Source of the DNA: Desulforamulus ferrireducens
GTDB lineage: Bacteria > Bacillota > Desulfotomaculia > Desulfotomaculales > Desulfotomaculaceae
Assembly (NCBI RefSeq): GCF_002005145.1
Contig: NZ_CP019698.1
Location: forward strand, 2,604,001-2,668,000
Length of the DNA: 64,000 bases
Direction of reading: 5' to 3'
The notes under the pieces were generated by a model, which ran no database searches, was not told where the DNA came from, and was given only the letters and a program-made list of their open reading frames with translations. Of the stretch, positions 16,806 through 26,336 are shown in pieces (within the stretch, counting starts at the first letter, position 1; each line of letters begins with the position of its first letter). The position numbers and the translations under genes were made by a program.

Positions 16806-17744
16806 CTAACAATTCTTTGCCATCGTCTTATCCAGGAAAGCTTTCACCGCCATATTTGCCTTCTCCGGTTGTTCCAATGGTAATAGGTGCCCTGCATTGT
16901 TGATAATTTCTAGTGATGCCTCCGCGCCTCCTTGTACTGCCAGCCTAACTGCCCTTTCCATCTCCTGCTGTTTTACCAACACACTTTCCGCTCCCCTGAG
17001 CCACAAGGTAGGACACTTTATGAGGGGAATTCTGTCTAGCAGGTTCCACTTCAGCCTGAACGGTCCGATGGCATTCAGTTGCCAATCATCCAAATCATTT
17101 TCACCGTAATCGTGCTTGCCTTTGATTTCATCTTTCAGAATAGAAACTAGCCTATCAGGGTCGGTTGGCTTATTACCTCCCATGAAAAGGGAATCCAGCA
17201 TTTTTCTGATGGACTCATGGCTTGACCTGACATATTTTTTACTAAGTATTCTGAGCATACCAGGTGTTTTTATATACAGCCAGGTTATAAACTGCCAATC
17301 AACCCTGTCACCCAATCCTCCCGGTTCGAACAGCACCATCGAGACAACCCGCTTTGGCTGCAGCGAGGCATATTCGATACTAAGTCCCCCACCCATGGAA
17401 AGGCCAACCAGGCTAAAGCGTTCCAGCATTAGACTGTTAAATGTACCATGTAAAATATCCATCAGCCTCGTATGATCCAGATTTCCTTCCCACGGTCTAG
17501 ATTTACCGTGCCTAGGTGTGTCGAAGGCAAATACGTGATAATACTTGCTGAGAAAGGGAAACATCTGGTCCCAGGTAAAGCGGGCTTCATCATACATGGC
17601 TCCGTGCAGCAGCACAACGACAGGTTTCTCCTTCGGGCCAGCTTCATAGACAGATATCGAGCCTCCGGAGACCTTTAGGTGATGGTGTATTAGTCCGGGA
17701 ACATTCTCAACTCCGCCAACCAGCACGCTCATGACATCAACCAT
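16806..17744 (-). CDS. Alpha/beta-hydrolase fold protein
   Basis: A 312-residue protein. The oxyanion-hole strand is VVVLLHGAMYD, the nucleophile elbow is LVGLSMGGGLS (GxSxG with Ser), the acid is likely in the CPTLWLRGAES region, and the catalytic histidine is in NNAGHLLPLEQPE. This order is that of the esterase/haloperoxidase-like hydrolases. The substrate is unknown. There is no signal peptide. The ATG at 17744 is immediately preceded by GGAAGGGG, which is too close; the ATG at 17732 may be the real start. Confidence 0.85.
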   Translation of the reverse strand: MVDVMSVLVGGVENVPGLIHHHLKVSGGSISVYEAGPKEKPVVVLLHGAMYDEARFTWDQMFPFLSKYYHVFAFDTPRHGKSRPWEGNLDHTRLMDILHGTFNSLMLERFSLVGLSMGGGLSIEYASLQPKRVVSMVLFEPGGLGDRVDWQFITWLYIKTPGMLRILSKKYVRSSHESIRKMLDSLFMGGNKPTDPDRLVSILKDEIKGKHDYGENDLDDWQLNAIGPFRLKWNLLDRIPLIKCPTLWLRGAESVLVKQQEMERAVRLAVQGGAEASLEIINNAGHLLPLEQPEKANMAVKAFLDKTMAKNC

Positions 17745-18255
17745 CCCCTTCCTTTATGTATTTTCTCCTGCCCTTATTAGTGTTAAATCTAATCAGAATT
17801 TGCTTACATTTACCAATCCTTACAAAAGGATAGCTTCCCAATAGGTATTCGGCTATTGTATTCATAAATTGAGATTTCCTGATTAACTGCGCAAAATAAG
17901 AAAATTACAAATTAGGTTTAGCATTAATAAGTCAAGCAATAGCAACAGAATAACCAATTATCGGAGAAACTCCATATCCCATCATTGGAACTGAAAAATT
18001 ACCATATAGTGTACTCCTTTGGTTACTTTACTACCACACTCTAAGGGATTCTCCTTTGCTAAAGGATATATTAAATTGAAAATGGATTCTTTATGTATAT
18101 AGCAAAAAATACCCCTTGACGGCAGATTGTCGCATGCTCCCAGGATATTCTAAGCAAAATAGGGTATTGCCTTTAATTCTAAAGGACAATACCCTACAAT
18201 ATTTTGAATCTCTCTAATCCTTGATGTATAAGGTTAGATTGTTTTACTATTTAGT
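17745..18255. other. 511-bp gene-free AT-rich stretch between hydrolase and ppdK
   Basis: No reading frame of convincing length or composition and no ribosome-binding site with a following frame was found on either strand. The right part holds the ppdK terminator (18160-18196). TTGACG at 18116-18121 has no -10 box at a normal distance. The rest looks like decayed or regulatory DNA. Confidence 0.6.
18160..18196 (-). terminator. Intrinsic terminator downstream of ppdK
   Basis: Read leftward: AGGGTATTG, TCCTTTA, a short loop, TAAAGG, CAATACCCT, then ATTTTGC. The stem is about 15 bp and lies about 60 bases after the ppdK stop. Confidence 0.75.
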
Positions 18256-20901
18256 TTACCTCGCATTGTTAACTTGGGCCTGGGCGGCAGCTAGGCGGGC
18301 GATGGGCACTCTGTAGGGAGAGCAGCTCACAAAGGTGAGGCCGATGGCGTGACAGAATTCGATGGAATTTGGTTCACCACCATGTTCACCGCAGATACCA
18401 ATGGAAATCTCCGGTTTCTCCTGACGGGCATGCTCAACAGCCCATTGCATAAGCTTGCCAACACCCTTGCGATCCAATACGATGAAGGGGTTTTCGCTCA
18501 AGATTTTCTTTTCAATGTAAGGGGGCAGGAATTTACCCTCTGCGTCATCCCTGGAAAAGCCCAGTGCTGTCTGGGTTAGGTCATTGGTACCGAAGGTAAT
18601 AAAATCTGACTTGCTGGCAATTTCATCGGCTAACAGGGCAGCCCTGGGCACTTCAATCATGGTACCCACACCATAGTGGAAGTCTACACCGGTTTCTTGC
18701 TTCACTTCTTCGGCTACCTTTTCTACCAATTCACGCAGGTAGACCAGTTCTTTCACATCAATCACCAGAGGAATTTCTACCTCGGGATGTACATCATATC
18801 CTTCCTTAACCAACCGAGCGGTGGCTTGGAAAATAGCCCTGGCTTGCATAGCATATACTTCCGGCCAGGTAATGCCTAAGCGGCAGCCCCGGTGGCCCAG
18901 CATGGGGTTGAATTCGGATAAGGAACGAACCTTACGCAGCAGTTCTTCTTTATGCTTAATTTCTGCTTCATCACCGCCGGTGAGCTTTAATTTAGTAATT
19001 TCCACCGATAGCTCTTCCGCATTGGGCAAAAATTCATGGAGGGGAGGATCCAAGAGACGGATGCAAACAGGCAGTCCTTCCATTGCCTTTAAAATACCGT
19101 AGAAGTCCCCTTCTTGCATGGGCAGTAGTTCGGCCAGTGCCTCGGCTCTTTCTTCTATATCGGTGGCCAGAATCATTTTTTGTACAATGGGTAGGCGATC
19201 CAGGGCCATAAACATATGCTCGGTGCGGGTTAAGCCAATACCCTCAGCACCAAATTCTCTGGCCTTGGCAGCATCTTCGGGAGTATCAGCGTTGGCCCTG
19301 ACACCCATGGTCCGGATTTCATCGGCCCACTGCAATAATGTTTGGAACTCGTCGGATAGTTCCGGTTCAATCATGGGTACTTCACCCAAAATTACCTGGC
19401 CGGTGGAACCATCTATGGAGATTACATCTCTATCTTTCACAACAATGTTACCAATGGTAAATTGCTTGTTCTCTAGGTCAATTTTAATGGCTTCGCAACC
19501 ACATACACAGGGCTTACCCATACCACGGGCCACCACAGCAGCGTGACTGGTCATACCACCCCGGGAGGTTAGAATACCCTGGGCTGCCACCATACCGTGA
19601 ATATCATCAGGGGTGGTTTCGGTACCCACCAGGATTACCTTGTGTCCTTGTTCGTTAAGCATTTCTGCCAGGTCGGCATCAAAGACCACTTCACCGGAAG
19701 CAGAACCCGGGGAAGCGGGTAAGCCTTTGGCCACTACCTCTATCTTAGCGTTGGGATCAATGCGGCGATGTAGCAGTTGATCCAGCTGGGCGGGATCTAC
19801 TCTGGTAATGGCTGTTTCTTTTGTAATGATACCCTCTTGCACCATTTCCACAGCAATACGGATGGCTGCCTGAGCGGTACGCTTACCATTACGGGTCTGC
19901 AACATCCACAGCTTATTTCTTTCAATGGTAAATTCAATATCCTGCATGTCCTTATAGTGGTTTTCTAACAGGGTGCAGGTACGGGCAAACTGCTGGTAAA
20001 CATCGGGCATTTCTTCAGCCAATTGGGCAATGGGTTGAGGGGTACGAATACCAGCCACCACATCTTCACCCTGGGCGTTGGTGAGGAATTCACCGTAAAG
20101 TACTTTTTCACCGGTGGAGGGGTTACGGGTAAAGGCTACGCCGGTACCACAGTCGTCACCCATATTGCCAAAGACCATTGCTTGCACGTTAACAGCGGTG
20201 CCAAGGTCATCGGGAATCTTGTGTATCTTACGATAAATAATGGCACGATCGTTTTCCCAAGAATTAAACACGGCATAGATGGCCTGATAGAGCTGCTCCC
20301 GAGGCTCCTGCGGGAAGTCTTTACCGGTTTCTTTGCGCACGATGTATTTATATTGCTCAATTACTTCCTGCCAATCTTCAGCTGTTAATTGATTATCAAA
20401 TTGCACATTTCTTTTATGTTTTTGGTCTTCCAGAACACCTTCAAATTTATGATGCTCAATGTTTAGTACTACGTTGCCAAACATTTGGATAAAACGGCGA
20501 TAGCAATCGTAGGCCCAACGGGCATTGCCGCTGCTGGCAGCCAAGCCAATAACTGTTTGATCATTGAGTCCCAGGTTTAGTACTGTGTCCATCATACCGG
20601 GCATAGAAATCACTGCTCCGGAGCGAACCGAAACCAGCAGAGGACCATTGGGGTCACCAAACTTTTTGCCCAGGGTTTGTTCCAACCAGGCCACCTTTTC
20701 ATCTACTTCCTGTTCCATACCGGCAGGAAATTGGCGTCCGGCTAAATAAAACTCCTTACAGGCTTCCGTAGTAATGGTAAAGCCAGGAGGCACAGGCAAA
20801 CCAATATTGGTCATTTCGGCCAGGTTAGCGCCCTTACCCCCCAGAAGTCCTTTCATGTCTGCCTTACCTTCGGCAAAAGTATAAACATATTTTTTGCTCA
20901 C
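18256..20901 (-). CDS. ppdK: Pyruvate, phosphate dikinase
   Basis: An 881-residue protein of normal length. It interconverts pyruvate + ATP + Pi with PEP + AMP + PPi. The N-terminal nucleotide-binding domain has KGLLGGKGANLAEM and SVRSGAVISMPGMMDTVLN. The swivelling domain has the phosphohistidine motif GGMTSHAAVVARGMGKPCVCG (His in TSHAA). The C-terminal PEP/pyruvate barrel contains GLTRTEHMF, GHRGCRLG and the catalytic-cysteine segment SIGICGEHGG. The start is a GTG at 20901 with GGAGGG 8 nt upstream. The PPSR gene is just upstream and its product is expected to switch this enzyme on and off at the Thr next to the catalytic His. Confidence 0.97.
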   Translation of the reverse strand: MSKKYVYTFAEGKADMKGLLGGKGANLAEMTNIGLPVPPGFTITTEACKEFYLAGRQFPAGMEQEVDEKVAWLEQTLGKKFGDPNGPLLVSVRSGAVISMPGMMDTVLNLGLNDQTVIGLAASSGNARWAYDCYRRFIQMFGNVVLNIEHHKFEGVLEDQKHKRNVQFDNQLTAEDWQEVIEQYKYIVRKETGKDFPQEPREQLYQAIYAVFNSWENDRAIIYRKIHKIPDDLGTAVNVQAMVFGNMGDDCGTGVAFTRNPSTGEKVLYGEFLTNAQGEDVVAGIRTPQPIAQLAEEMPDVYQQFARTCTLLENHYKDMQDIEFTIERNKLWMLQTRNGKRTAQAAIRIAVEMVQEGIITKETAITRVDPAQLDQLLHRRIDPNAKIEVVAKGLPASPGSASGEVVFDADLAEMLNEQGHKVILVGTETTPDDIHGMVAAQGILTSRGGMTSHAAVVARGMGKPCVCGCEAIKIDLENKQFTIGNIVVKDRDVISIDGSTGQVILGEVPMIEPELSDEFQTLLQWADEIRTMGVRANADTPEDAAKAREFGAEGIGLTRTEHMFMALDRLPIVQKMILATDIEERAEALAELLPMQEGDFYGILKAMEGLPVCIRLLDPPLHEFLPNAEELSVEITKLKLTGGDEAEIKHKEELLRKVRSLSEFNPMLGHRGCRLGITWPEVYAMQARAIFQATARLVKEGYDVHPEVEIPLVIDVKELVYLRELVEKVAEEVKQETGVDFHYGVGTMIEVPRAALLADEIASKSDFITFGTNDLTQTALGFSRDDAEGKFLPPYIEKKILSENPFIVLDRKGVGKLMQWAVEHARQEKPEISIGICGEHGGEPNSIEFCHAIGLTFVSCSPYRVPIARLAAAQAQVNNAR

Positions 20902-20950
20902 TGGAAAAACCCTCCCTAATTTATTGAGAAGTGGGAAATGAGAGATGAAA

Positions 20951-21040
20951 GGTAACTCCTGCCCTCAGCTTCGCTGCCACAACCTTCGGGGGGCTAAATT
21001 ATATTCCCCCGAGGGTCACAAAATGACAGGAGGAGTTACC
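20951..21040. repeat. 90-bp cloverleaf-like nested palindrome between PPSR and ppdK genes
   Basis: The outer arms GGTAACTCCT (20951-20960) and AGGAGTTACC (21031-21040) are exact complements. They enclose three smaller hairpins: CAGC-TTC-GCTG, CCTTCGGGGG with CCCCCGAGGG (20983-20992/21005-21014), and GTCA-CAAAA-TGAC. The layout is a four-way junction. It lacks tRNA features (no T-loop motif, no recognisable anticodon arm). It may be a mobile palindromic element, or a processing or termination site in the ccpN-PPSR-ppdK transcript. Confidence 0.65.
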
Positions 21041-21103
21041 CCCTCCCACTCTATAGTACCCCGCCTCAGTTTCTAGCTTTTTCAAACAACAACCATTAAT
21101 AAT

Positions 21104-21934
21104 TTATTTTTTCCTCTCACCACGGTAATAGATTTCCAATACCTTACTGGCAGTCTCTTCCACCGCTTTGTTGGTGACATCAATGATCGGACAGCCAATG
21201 CGTTTCATAATCCCTTCGGCATACTCCAGCTCCTTTAAAATACGCTCATGACTGGCATAATCAGCGTGGGAGGTAAGCCCCAGAGTTTTTAAACGCTCGG
21301 TGCGTATGATATTTAATTGCTGTGGCTTAATGGTTAAGCCGATAACTTTATTGGGCGGCAGGTTGAAAATCTCCTGAGGTGGCGCCACCTCTGGTACCAA
21401 GGGAACGTTAGCTGCTTTGATGCGTTTGTTGGCCAAGTACATACTTAGGGGAGTTTTAGAAGTACGAGATACCCCTAAAAGTACCAGGTCTGCTCGTAAA
21501 ATCCCCCGCGGGTCTTTGCCATCGTCATATTTTACGGCAAACTCAATGGCTTCCACCCGTCGGAAATATTCTTCATCCAGTTTGCGTACCAGTCCTGGTT
21601 CTAATTTGGGGGGACCGGAAGTAATGAGGGTTAGGGAATCCAAAAAGGGTCCCATAATATCCACTGTAGGGATGTGGTGCCTATCGGCCTCTCTGACTAG
21701 AACCTCTCTCAATTCTGGCAGCACCAGAGTAAAGGCAATAATACAATTCTGTCCCTGGGCTTCCTCAACAACATCAACTATTTCCTGAGGGTCATTGACG
21801 TAGGGAACCCGCCGAATTTGCACGTTACCCCCGTTGAATTGGCTAACTGCCGCTTTGGCCACCAATTCTGCTGTTTCACCAATGGAATCGGATACTATAT
21901 AAACCACCGGATTATCGTCCTTTGGTGCAATCAT
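21104..21934 (-). CDS. Pyruvate, phosphate dikinase regulatory kinase/phosphotransferase (PPSR, DUF299)
   Basis: 276 residues from an ATG at 21934 with GGAGGGG upstream; an earlier ATG at 21961 overlaps the preceding gene and is less likely. The N-terminus [17 protein letters not shown] and the P-loop-like [18 protein letters not shown], followed by ANVPLVPE, are the hallmarks of the DUF299 family. These proteins use ADP to phosphorylate, and Pi to dephosphorylate, the regulatory threonine of PPDK (or PEP synthase). The ppdK gene next door fixes the target as PPDK. It lies 13 nt after the CcpN-like gene. B. subtilis YqfL is its relative. Confidence 0.94.
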   Translation of the reverse strand: MIAPKDDNPVVYIVSDSIGETAELVAKAAVSQFNGGNVQIRRVPYVNDPQEIVDVVEEAQGQNCIIAFTLVLPELREVLVREADRHHIPTVDIMGPFLDSLTLITSGPPKLEPGLVRKLDEEYFRRVEAIEFAVKYDDGKDPRGILRADLVLLGVSRTSKTPLSMYLANKRIKAANVPLVPEVAPPQEIFNLPPNKVIGLTIKPQQLNIIRTERLKTLGLTSHADYASHERILKELEYAEGIMKRIGCPIIDVTNKAVEETASKVLEIYYRGERKK

Positions 21935-21947
21935 CGCTAACCCCTCC

Positions 21948-22583
21948 TCAAGACCCTTCACCTAACTCCACAAAAATCCGGGTTAGATTGGTCTTTGAAA
22001 ATCTGCCGATCACTTCAAAATCCTTCCCCTTACCCTTTGGTACTTCCTTTACCACCGGGAGGGAATCCACTTCGTGGGTTAGCAGCTTGCACGCCGCCAA
22101 CCAAACAGAATCATTTTCCAATGTCACGTGGACGTTCGGCATGCGAGTCATAATAACTCCCACTGGCAGTTTATGAATATCGTGGCCACCCAGGGTGGTC
22201 TTGAGCAAATCTTTGCGAGAAACCACACCCTCCAGCAACCCTCCATCCCGAACCACATAGAGAGTTCCCACATCTTCTATAAACATGGTAACCACAGCAT
22301 CATAAACTGTACATTTTTCGGAAACCACGATAGGCACAGATTTAACGTCGCCTACCTTAATGCGGGTAATTTTGTCGGCTAAAACTCGATCGACGGTTTT
22401 ACCGCTGTAAAAGTATCCCACCCTCGGTCGAGCCTCAATTAAACCGGCCATAGTCAAGATAGATAAGTCCGGTCTTAGAGTGGCTCTGGTTAGGTTGAGC
22501 TGCTCTGCAATTTGCTCACCGGTGATGGGACCTTGATTTTTTACAATCTCTATGATGGTTTCCTGTCTTTGGGAAAGCTCCAT
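21948..22583 (-). CDS. ccpN: CcpN/YqzB-like transcriptional repressor (HTH + two CBS domains)
   Basis: 211 residues from an ATG at 22583 behind GGGGGTGAGGGG. The N-terminal winged HTH (about 1-60) includes [26 protein letters not shown] and [17 protein letters not shown]. Two CBS domains follow (about 75-135 and 145-205; [22 protein letters not shown] and VDSLPVV ... [11 protein letters not shown]). B. subtilis CcpN represses gluconeogenic genes according to ATP/ADP bound at its CBS pair. Here it is followed directly by the PPSR and ppdK genes, so it probably governs this PEP-pyruvate node. Confidence 0.9.
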   Translation of the reverse strand: MELSQRQETIIEIVKNQGPITGEQIAEQLNLTRATLRPDLSILTMAGLIEARPRVGYFYSGKTVDRVLADKITRIKVGDVKSVPIVVSEKCTVYDAVVTMFIEDVGTLYVVRDGGLLEGVVSRKDLLKTTLGGHDIHKLPVGVIMTRMPNVHVTLENDSVWLAACKLLTHEVDSLPVVKEVPKGKGKDFEVIGRFSKTNLTRIFVELGEGS

Positions 22584-22701
22584 CCCCTCACCCCCAACCA
22601 TAAATGTGACATACTATTTAACTAATATGCTATCTATAATATAGTACATTTTGAGAAAAAAATCCTTACTTTTACGAAATTTTTTTTAATTTTTTTGGCA
22701 A

Positions 22702-24789
22702 CTATTTAACCTCTACTACTATTTTAGTTAAATCTGCCACACTTTTACTCAATTCCACCAGGCCTTTCAGTAATCCCAAACGGTTGGCTTTAATATTTTC
22801 GTCTTCTGCCATAACCATGACACTTTCAAAAAAGGCATCCAGTGGCTGCTGAATAGTGGCAATTTGCTGCAATACTGCCGCATAATCCCGGTTGGCCAAA
22901 AGTGGCTGTACAGTTTGCTGCAGAGCCTGCAAACGCTGGAATAACTCCTGCTCCGCGGGATGCTCCAGATAGGCTTCCTGAATTGCGGCGCCTGTGGCGT
23001 GTTTAGCCAAATTATTGGCCCGGTTAAAGGCGGTCATCAGGCTGGCAAAGGCCGGTAACTCCCGTAAGGCTGCCACAGCTTGCCCTCTATCCACCACATC
23101 AGCAATGTCATCAAAGCCGGCACCCAGCACAGCCTCCACGGTATCGTAGGAAAGACCTTTATCACTAAGAATTCCCTTAAGTCTTTGCTTAAAGAACTCT
23201 TCTATTTCAGAGGTTACTTGGGCCAGGTCATGTTTTAGCTCCACACCCTCACTGTAACCCTGATAAGCCCAGGCAATTAGTTCCCGTAGGGACAGATGAA
23301 TTTTCCCTTCAATGAGAATATGGCAAATACCTAAAGCCTGGCGACGTAAGGCATAGGGATCCTGGGAACCAGTGGGCTGAATGCCAATGGCAAAGCAACC
23401 GACAATACTATCCAGCTTATCGGCTATACTGAGGACACGTCCAGCCAGGCTGGCAGGCAGGCAATCACCGGCATGGCGGGGTAAATAGTGCTCGTAAATG
23501 GCTTCGGCAACTTCCTTGTCTTCACCGTTACGCAGAGCGTATTCGCGACCCATTTCACCCTGCAATTCGGGAAACTCGAAAACCATGTTGGTAACCAAGT
23601 CAGCCTTGGCTAACAAAGCTGCCCGCTGCACCTTTTCCCGCTGCTTTTCATCCGCTCCTAACTGTTCGGCTAAATGATCGGCCAGCGCGCCGATCCGGTC
23701 TACTTTATCGGCAATAGTGCCTAAGCCTTCCAGGAAAACAACCTTTTTCAAACCATCTACTTTCTGGGCTAAAGGTTGCTTTAAATCCTCTTCAAAGAAA
23801 AAGGCAGCATCAGCCAAGCGGGCCCGCAAAACCTTTTCATTACCGGCAGTAACGATTTCAATATAGTCCTTAGTGCCGTTGCGTACGGCAATGAATTTAT
23901 TTAACAGTTTGCCATCCTGCCCTAAAACAGGGAAATAGCGTTGGTGTTCCCGCATGGGGGTAACCAGTACCGCCGGGGGAAGCTTCAAATAATCTGCATC
24001 AAAGCTGCCACAGAGGGCGGTAGGCCATTCAATGATGTTGGTGATTTCCTCCAGCAGGTCCTCATCTTCTTCCACTTTACCACCTTCTGCGGCGGCCAAT
24101 TCCTGCACCTGCCGCCAAATGAGTTCCTTTCTTTCTGCGGGATCGATGAGCACATAGGCAGCACGAATTTTGGTAAAGTAGTCCTCTGCATTGGCCACAG
24201 ACAGACTACCCTTGGCCAGGAAGCGATGGCCGTAGGTCAAGCGATCCGCTGTTAAATTAGCCAGGGTAAAGGGGATTACTGTGTCGCCAAAGAGGCAAAG
24301 CAACCAACGAATGGGGCGGGCAAAACGCAGTTCTAAATCACCCCAGCGCATGGGTTTAGGAAAATGCAAGCCGGTAATTAACCCCGGGCAAATCTCGGCC
24401 AGCACCTCAGCGGTGGGGCGTCCGGCTTCCCGTTTAATGGCATAAAGATATTCCACCTGACCAATGGGGCGAACCACCAGGTCTTCCAGGTTAACACCCT
24501 GGGAGCGCAGAAAACCTTGGATGGCCTTGGTGGGATTGCCATCCACGTCAAAGGCAGCTTTTTTGGCGGGTCCTTTTACTTCCTTTTCCAGGGCAGCCTG
24601 ATTTTCTGCCACATCCTTAACATAAAGCACCAACCGCCGGGGGGTGCCAAAGGTTTCTATGGAGTTATATGCAATTCTTTGCTCTTGCAGACTTTTAGCA
24701 GCCAGTTCCTTTAATTGGGCCAAAGCCGGACCCAAAAAGCGGGCAGGCATTTCTTCGATACCAATTTCTAAAATAAAGTCCTTAGCCAT
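22702..24789 (-). CDS. glyS: Glycyl-tRNA synthetase beta subunit
   Basis: 695 residues, a normal length. The ATG at 24789 is preferred over 24801 because AAAGGTGG lies 8 nt upstream. The N-terminus [19 protein letters not shown] is diagnostic, with TPRRLVLYV and an HD-like DL(V)[12 protein letters not shown] in the middle and [11 protein letters not shown] later. The beta subunit provides tRNA binding and the HD/anticodon-binding parts of the alpha2beta2 enzyme. It overlaps glyQ by 8 nt, so translation is probably coupled for 1:1 stoichiometry. Confidence 0.97.
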   Translation of the reverse strand: MAKDFILEIGIEEMPARFLGPALAQLKELAAKSLQEQRIAYNSIETFGTPRRLVLYVKDVAENQAALEKEVKGPAKKAAFDVDGNPTKAIQGFLRSQGVNLEDLVVRPIGQVEYLYAIKREAGRPTAEVLAEICPGLITGLHFPKPMRWGDLELRFARPIRWLLCLFGDTVIPFTLANLTADRLTYGHRFLAKGSLSVANAEDYFTKIRAAYVLIDPAERKELIWRQVQELAAAEGGKVEEDEDLLEEITNIIEWPTALCGSFDADYLKLPPAVLVTPMREHQRYFPVLGQDGKLLNKFIAVRNGTKDYIEIVTAGNEKVLRARLADAAFFFEEDLKQPLAQKVDGLKKVVFLEGLGTIADKVDRIGALADHLAEQLGADEKQREKVQRAALLAKADLVTNMVFEFPELQGEMGREYALRNGEDKEVAEAIYEHYLPRHAGDCLPASLAGRVLSIADKLDSIVGCFAIGIQPTGSQDPYALRRQALGICHILIEGKIHLSLRELIAWAYQGYSEGVELKHDLAQVTSEIEEFFKQRLKGILSDKGLSYDTVEAVLGAGFDDIADVVDRGQAVAALRELPAFASLMTAFNRANNLAKHATGAAIQEAYLEHPAEQELFQRLQALQQTVQPLLANRDYAAVLQQIATIQQPLDAFFESVMVMAEDENIKANRLGLLKGLVELSKSVADLTKIVVEVK

Positions 24790-25669
24790 TATTTTTGCCA
24801 CCTTTCTTTAAGAGAGGGTATCCTAATTTTTCACGCTGCTCCACGTAGGCATGGGCACAGGCCCTGGCCATTTGCCTTACCCGGGCAATGAAGCCCTGAC
24901 GCTCGGAAACACTGATCGCTCCCCTGGCATCCAGCAGGTTAAAGGCATGGGAGCATTTAAGTACATAGTCGTAGGCCGGCAGCACCAACCCCTTAGCCAG
25001 GATGTTGTTGGCTTCGGTTTCATACATATCAAATAAGTCAAAAAGCATTTCTGCATTGGATACTTCAAAGTTGTAGCCTGATTGTTCCACTTCGTTTTGG
25101 TGGTAAACATCACCGTAGGTAATATCATCTACCCAGATAATGTCATAGACACTGTCCTTCTGTTGAATAAACATGGCTAATCTTTCCAGCCCATAGGTAA
25201 TTTCTGCACTGACCGGGCGACAGTCGATACCGCCACATTGTTGGAAATAGGTAAACTGGGTGATTTCCATGCCGTCTAACCAAACTTCCCAACCCAATCC
25301 CCAAGCACCCAGGGTGGGGGATTCCCAGTTATCTTCCACAAAGCGGATATCGTGTTTATCCGGGTCAATGCCAATGGCCCGCAGGGAATCCAGATAAATG
25401 GGAATAACATCGTCCGGGGAGGGTTTAAGAATAACCTGGTATTGGAAGTAATGTTGTAAGCGGTTGGGATTTTCACCGTAACGCCCGTCGGTGGGGCGGC
25501 GAGAGGGTTCCACATAGGCTACCCGCCAGGGTTCCGGTCCCAAAGCCCGCAAGAAGGTGGCGGGGTTCATGGTACCGGCGCCCTTTTCAATGTCGTAGGG
25601 TTGTTGGATAATGCAGTTTTGTTCGGCCCAGAATTTGTTGAGGGCCAGGATAAGTTCTTGGAAATTCAA
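24782..25669 (-). CDS. glyQ: Glycyl-tRNA synthetase alpha subunit
   Basis: 295 residues starting with a TTG at 25669 (AGGAGG at 25679-25684, 9 nt away); this gives the family's usual length and N-terminus [18 protein letters not shown]. The longer open frame to 25834 runs into the palindromic leader and is rejected. Class II motifs include [22 protein letters not shown] and [25 protein letters not shown]. It forms the catalytic half of GlyRS and is expressed from a T-box leader. Confidence 0.97.
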   Translation of the reverse strand: MNFQELILALNKFWAEQNCIIQQPYDIEKGAGTMNPATFLRALGPEPWRVAYVEPSRRPTDGRYGENPNRLQHYFQYQVILKPSPDDVIPIYLDSLRAIGIDPDKHDIRFVEDNWESPTLGAWGLGWEVWLDGMEITQFTYFQQCGGIDCRPVSAEITYGLERLAMFIQQKDSVYDIIWVDDITYGDVYHQNEVEQSGYNFEVSNAEMLFDLFDMYETEANNILAKGLVLPAYDYVLKCSHAFNLLDARGAISVSERQGFIARVRQMARACAHAYVEQREKLGYPLLKKGGKNNG

Positions 25670-25724
25670 GATTCTCTGCCTCCTGTGTTTAGATTGGTTG
25701 GGATAATAATTGAAAGATTGGTTT

Positions 25725-26031
25725 GGGTATGGCGGCACTAGTACCCGCAGGGCACAGGTACCCGCAGGGCACAAGATTATCCACCGCTCGGCTCCTGCTC
25801 CACGTCGACGACACTGAGGTTCACTGCGGGCCAAATCAGGGTCGCCTCAATTCAACCTCCTGTTTCAGTTCGGCTAGCGCGCACATCCTGTGCGCGCTCC
25901 CCTGATTTGGTCCTGCGTTCACCAAGTGTCGTTACCGACGCTCCGCAAGGGGCTCGCTATGGATAACTTGTGCCCCTTGCGGGTGCTTGTGCCCCTTGTG
26001 GGTACTTGTGCCCCTTGGGTGCACCATACCC
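25725..26031. repeat. 307-bp imperfect palindrome in the glyQS leader
   Basis: The ends GGGTATGG (25725) and CCATACCC (26031) are exact complements. Moving inwards, further arms pair: GTACCCGCAGGGCACAAG with CTTGTGCCCCTTGCGGGT, TTATCCA with TGGATAA, CGACACT with AGTGTCG, and GCCAAATCAGGG with CCCTGATTTGG. The centre holds an exact hairpin AGCGCGCACA-TCC-TGTGCGCGCT (25876-25898). The left arm has two copies of a 16-bp unit, the right arm three of a 19-bp unit. It is more GC-rich than its surroundings and has no plausible gene. It lies between the T-box terminator and the glyQ ribosome-binding site, so it should be transcribed. Confidence 0.85.
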
Positions 26032-26054
26032 TACTGGATAGTTACTTTACCAAA

Positions 26055-26298
26055 AAATAAAAACTCCCGCCCCTGACATAGAGTCAGGGACGGGAGAGTA
26101 TCCCGCGGTTCCACCCTGTTTGGCTGCCAAAACAGCCCACCTTAATTGGTTGCAGGTTTTACTCACCCTTATTAGGGCTTTCCTCCTGCGGCTCAGGAAC
26201 CCCCGTATCCGGCCTGATTTACCGGCTTGCACCACCCCGGCTCGCTGTAAAAGTCAGATCTCCAGATAACCTTTCCTTCATAGCCAAATATTAATATA
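26055..26298 (-). promoter_or_regulatory. T-box riboswitch leader of glyQS
   Basis: The conserved T-box AGGGTGGAACCGCGG lies at 26103-26117 (minus strand), followed by the terminator CTCCCG...CGGGAG with an AT-rich U-tract (26055-26096). Upstream come a distal-loop-like GGTGGTGCAAGCC and the AGGAGGAAAGCCC region. A run of five G at 26200-26204, just before TTCCTGAGC, is at the expected specifier position and fits a glycine codon (GGN). Uncharged tRNA-Gly should stabilise the antiterminator and allow glyQS transcription. Confidence 0.92.
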
Positions 26299-26304
26299 TC
26301 AAAG

Positions 26305-26333
26305 AATTTACCAAAAGAGTTCTTTATTGTCAA
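26305..26333 (-). promoter_or_regulatory. Sigma-A-type promoter of the glyQS leader
   Basis: TTGACA (26328-26333), a 17-bp spacer, and TAAATT (26305-26310) on the minus strand, directly after the stop of the DUF4342 gene and upstream of the T-box leader. Confidence 0.85.
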
Positions 26334-26336
26334 TAC

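Noticed and set aside
18116-18149. Promoter in the 17.7-18.3 kb gap (TTGACG ... GATATT)
   Set aside because: The spacing is 22 bp and no gene follows in that direction; it more likely reflects chance.
20951-21040. tRNA gene
   Set aside because: The four-stem layout resembles a cloverleaf, but the outer stem is 10 bp, there is no GTTC-type T-loop, no plausible anticodon loop and no D-arm pattern.
25723-25905. Small rightward coding region in the glyQS leader
   Set aside because: The frame lies wholly inside the palindrome, its residues mirror the inverted repeat, and it lacks a ribosome-binding site.
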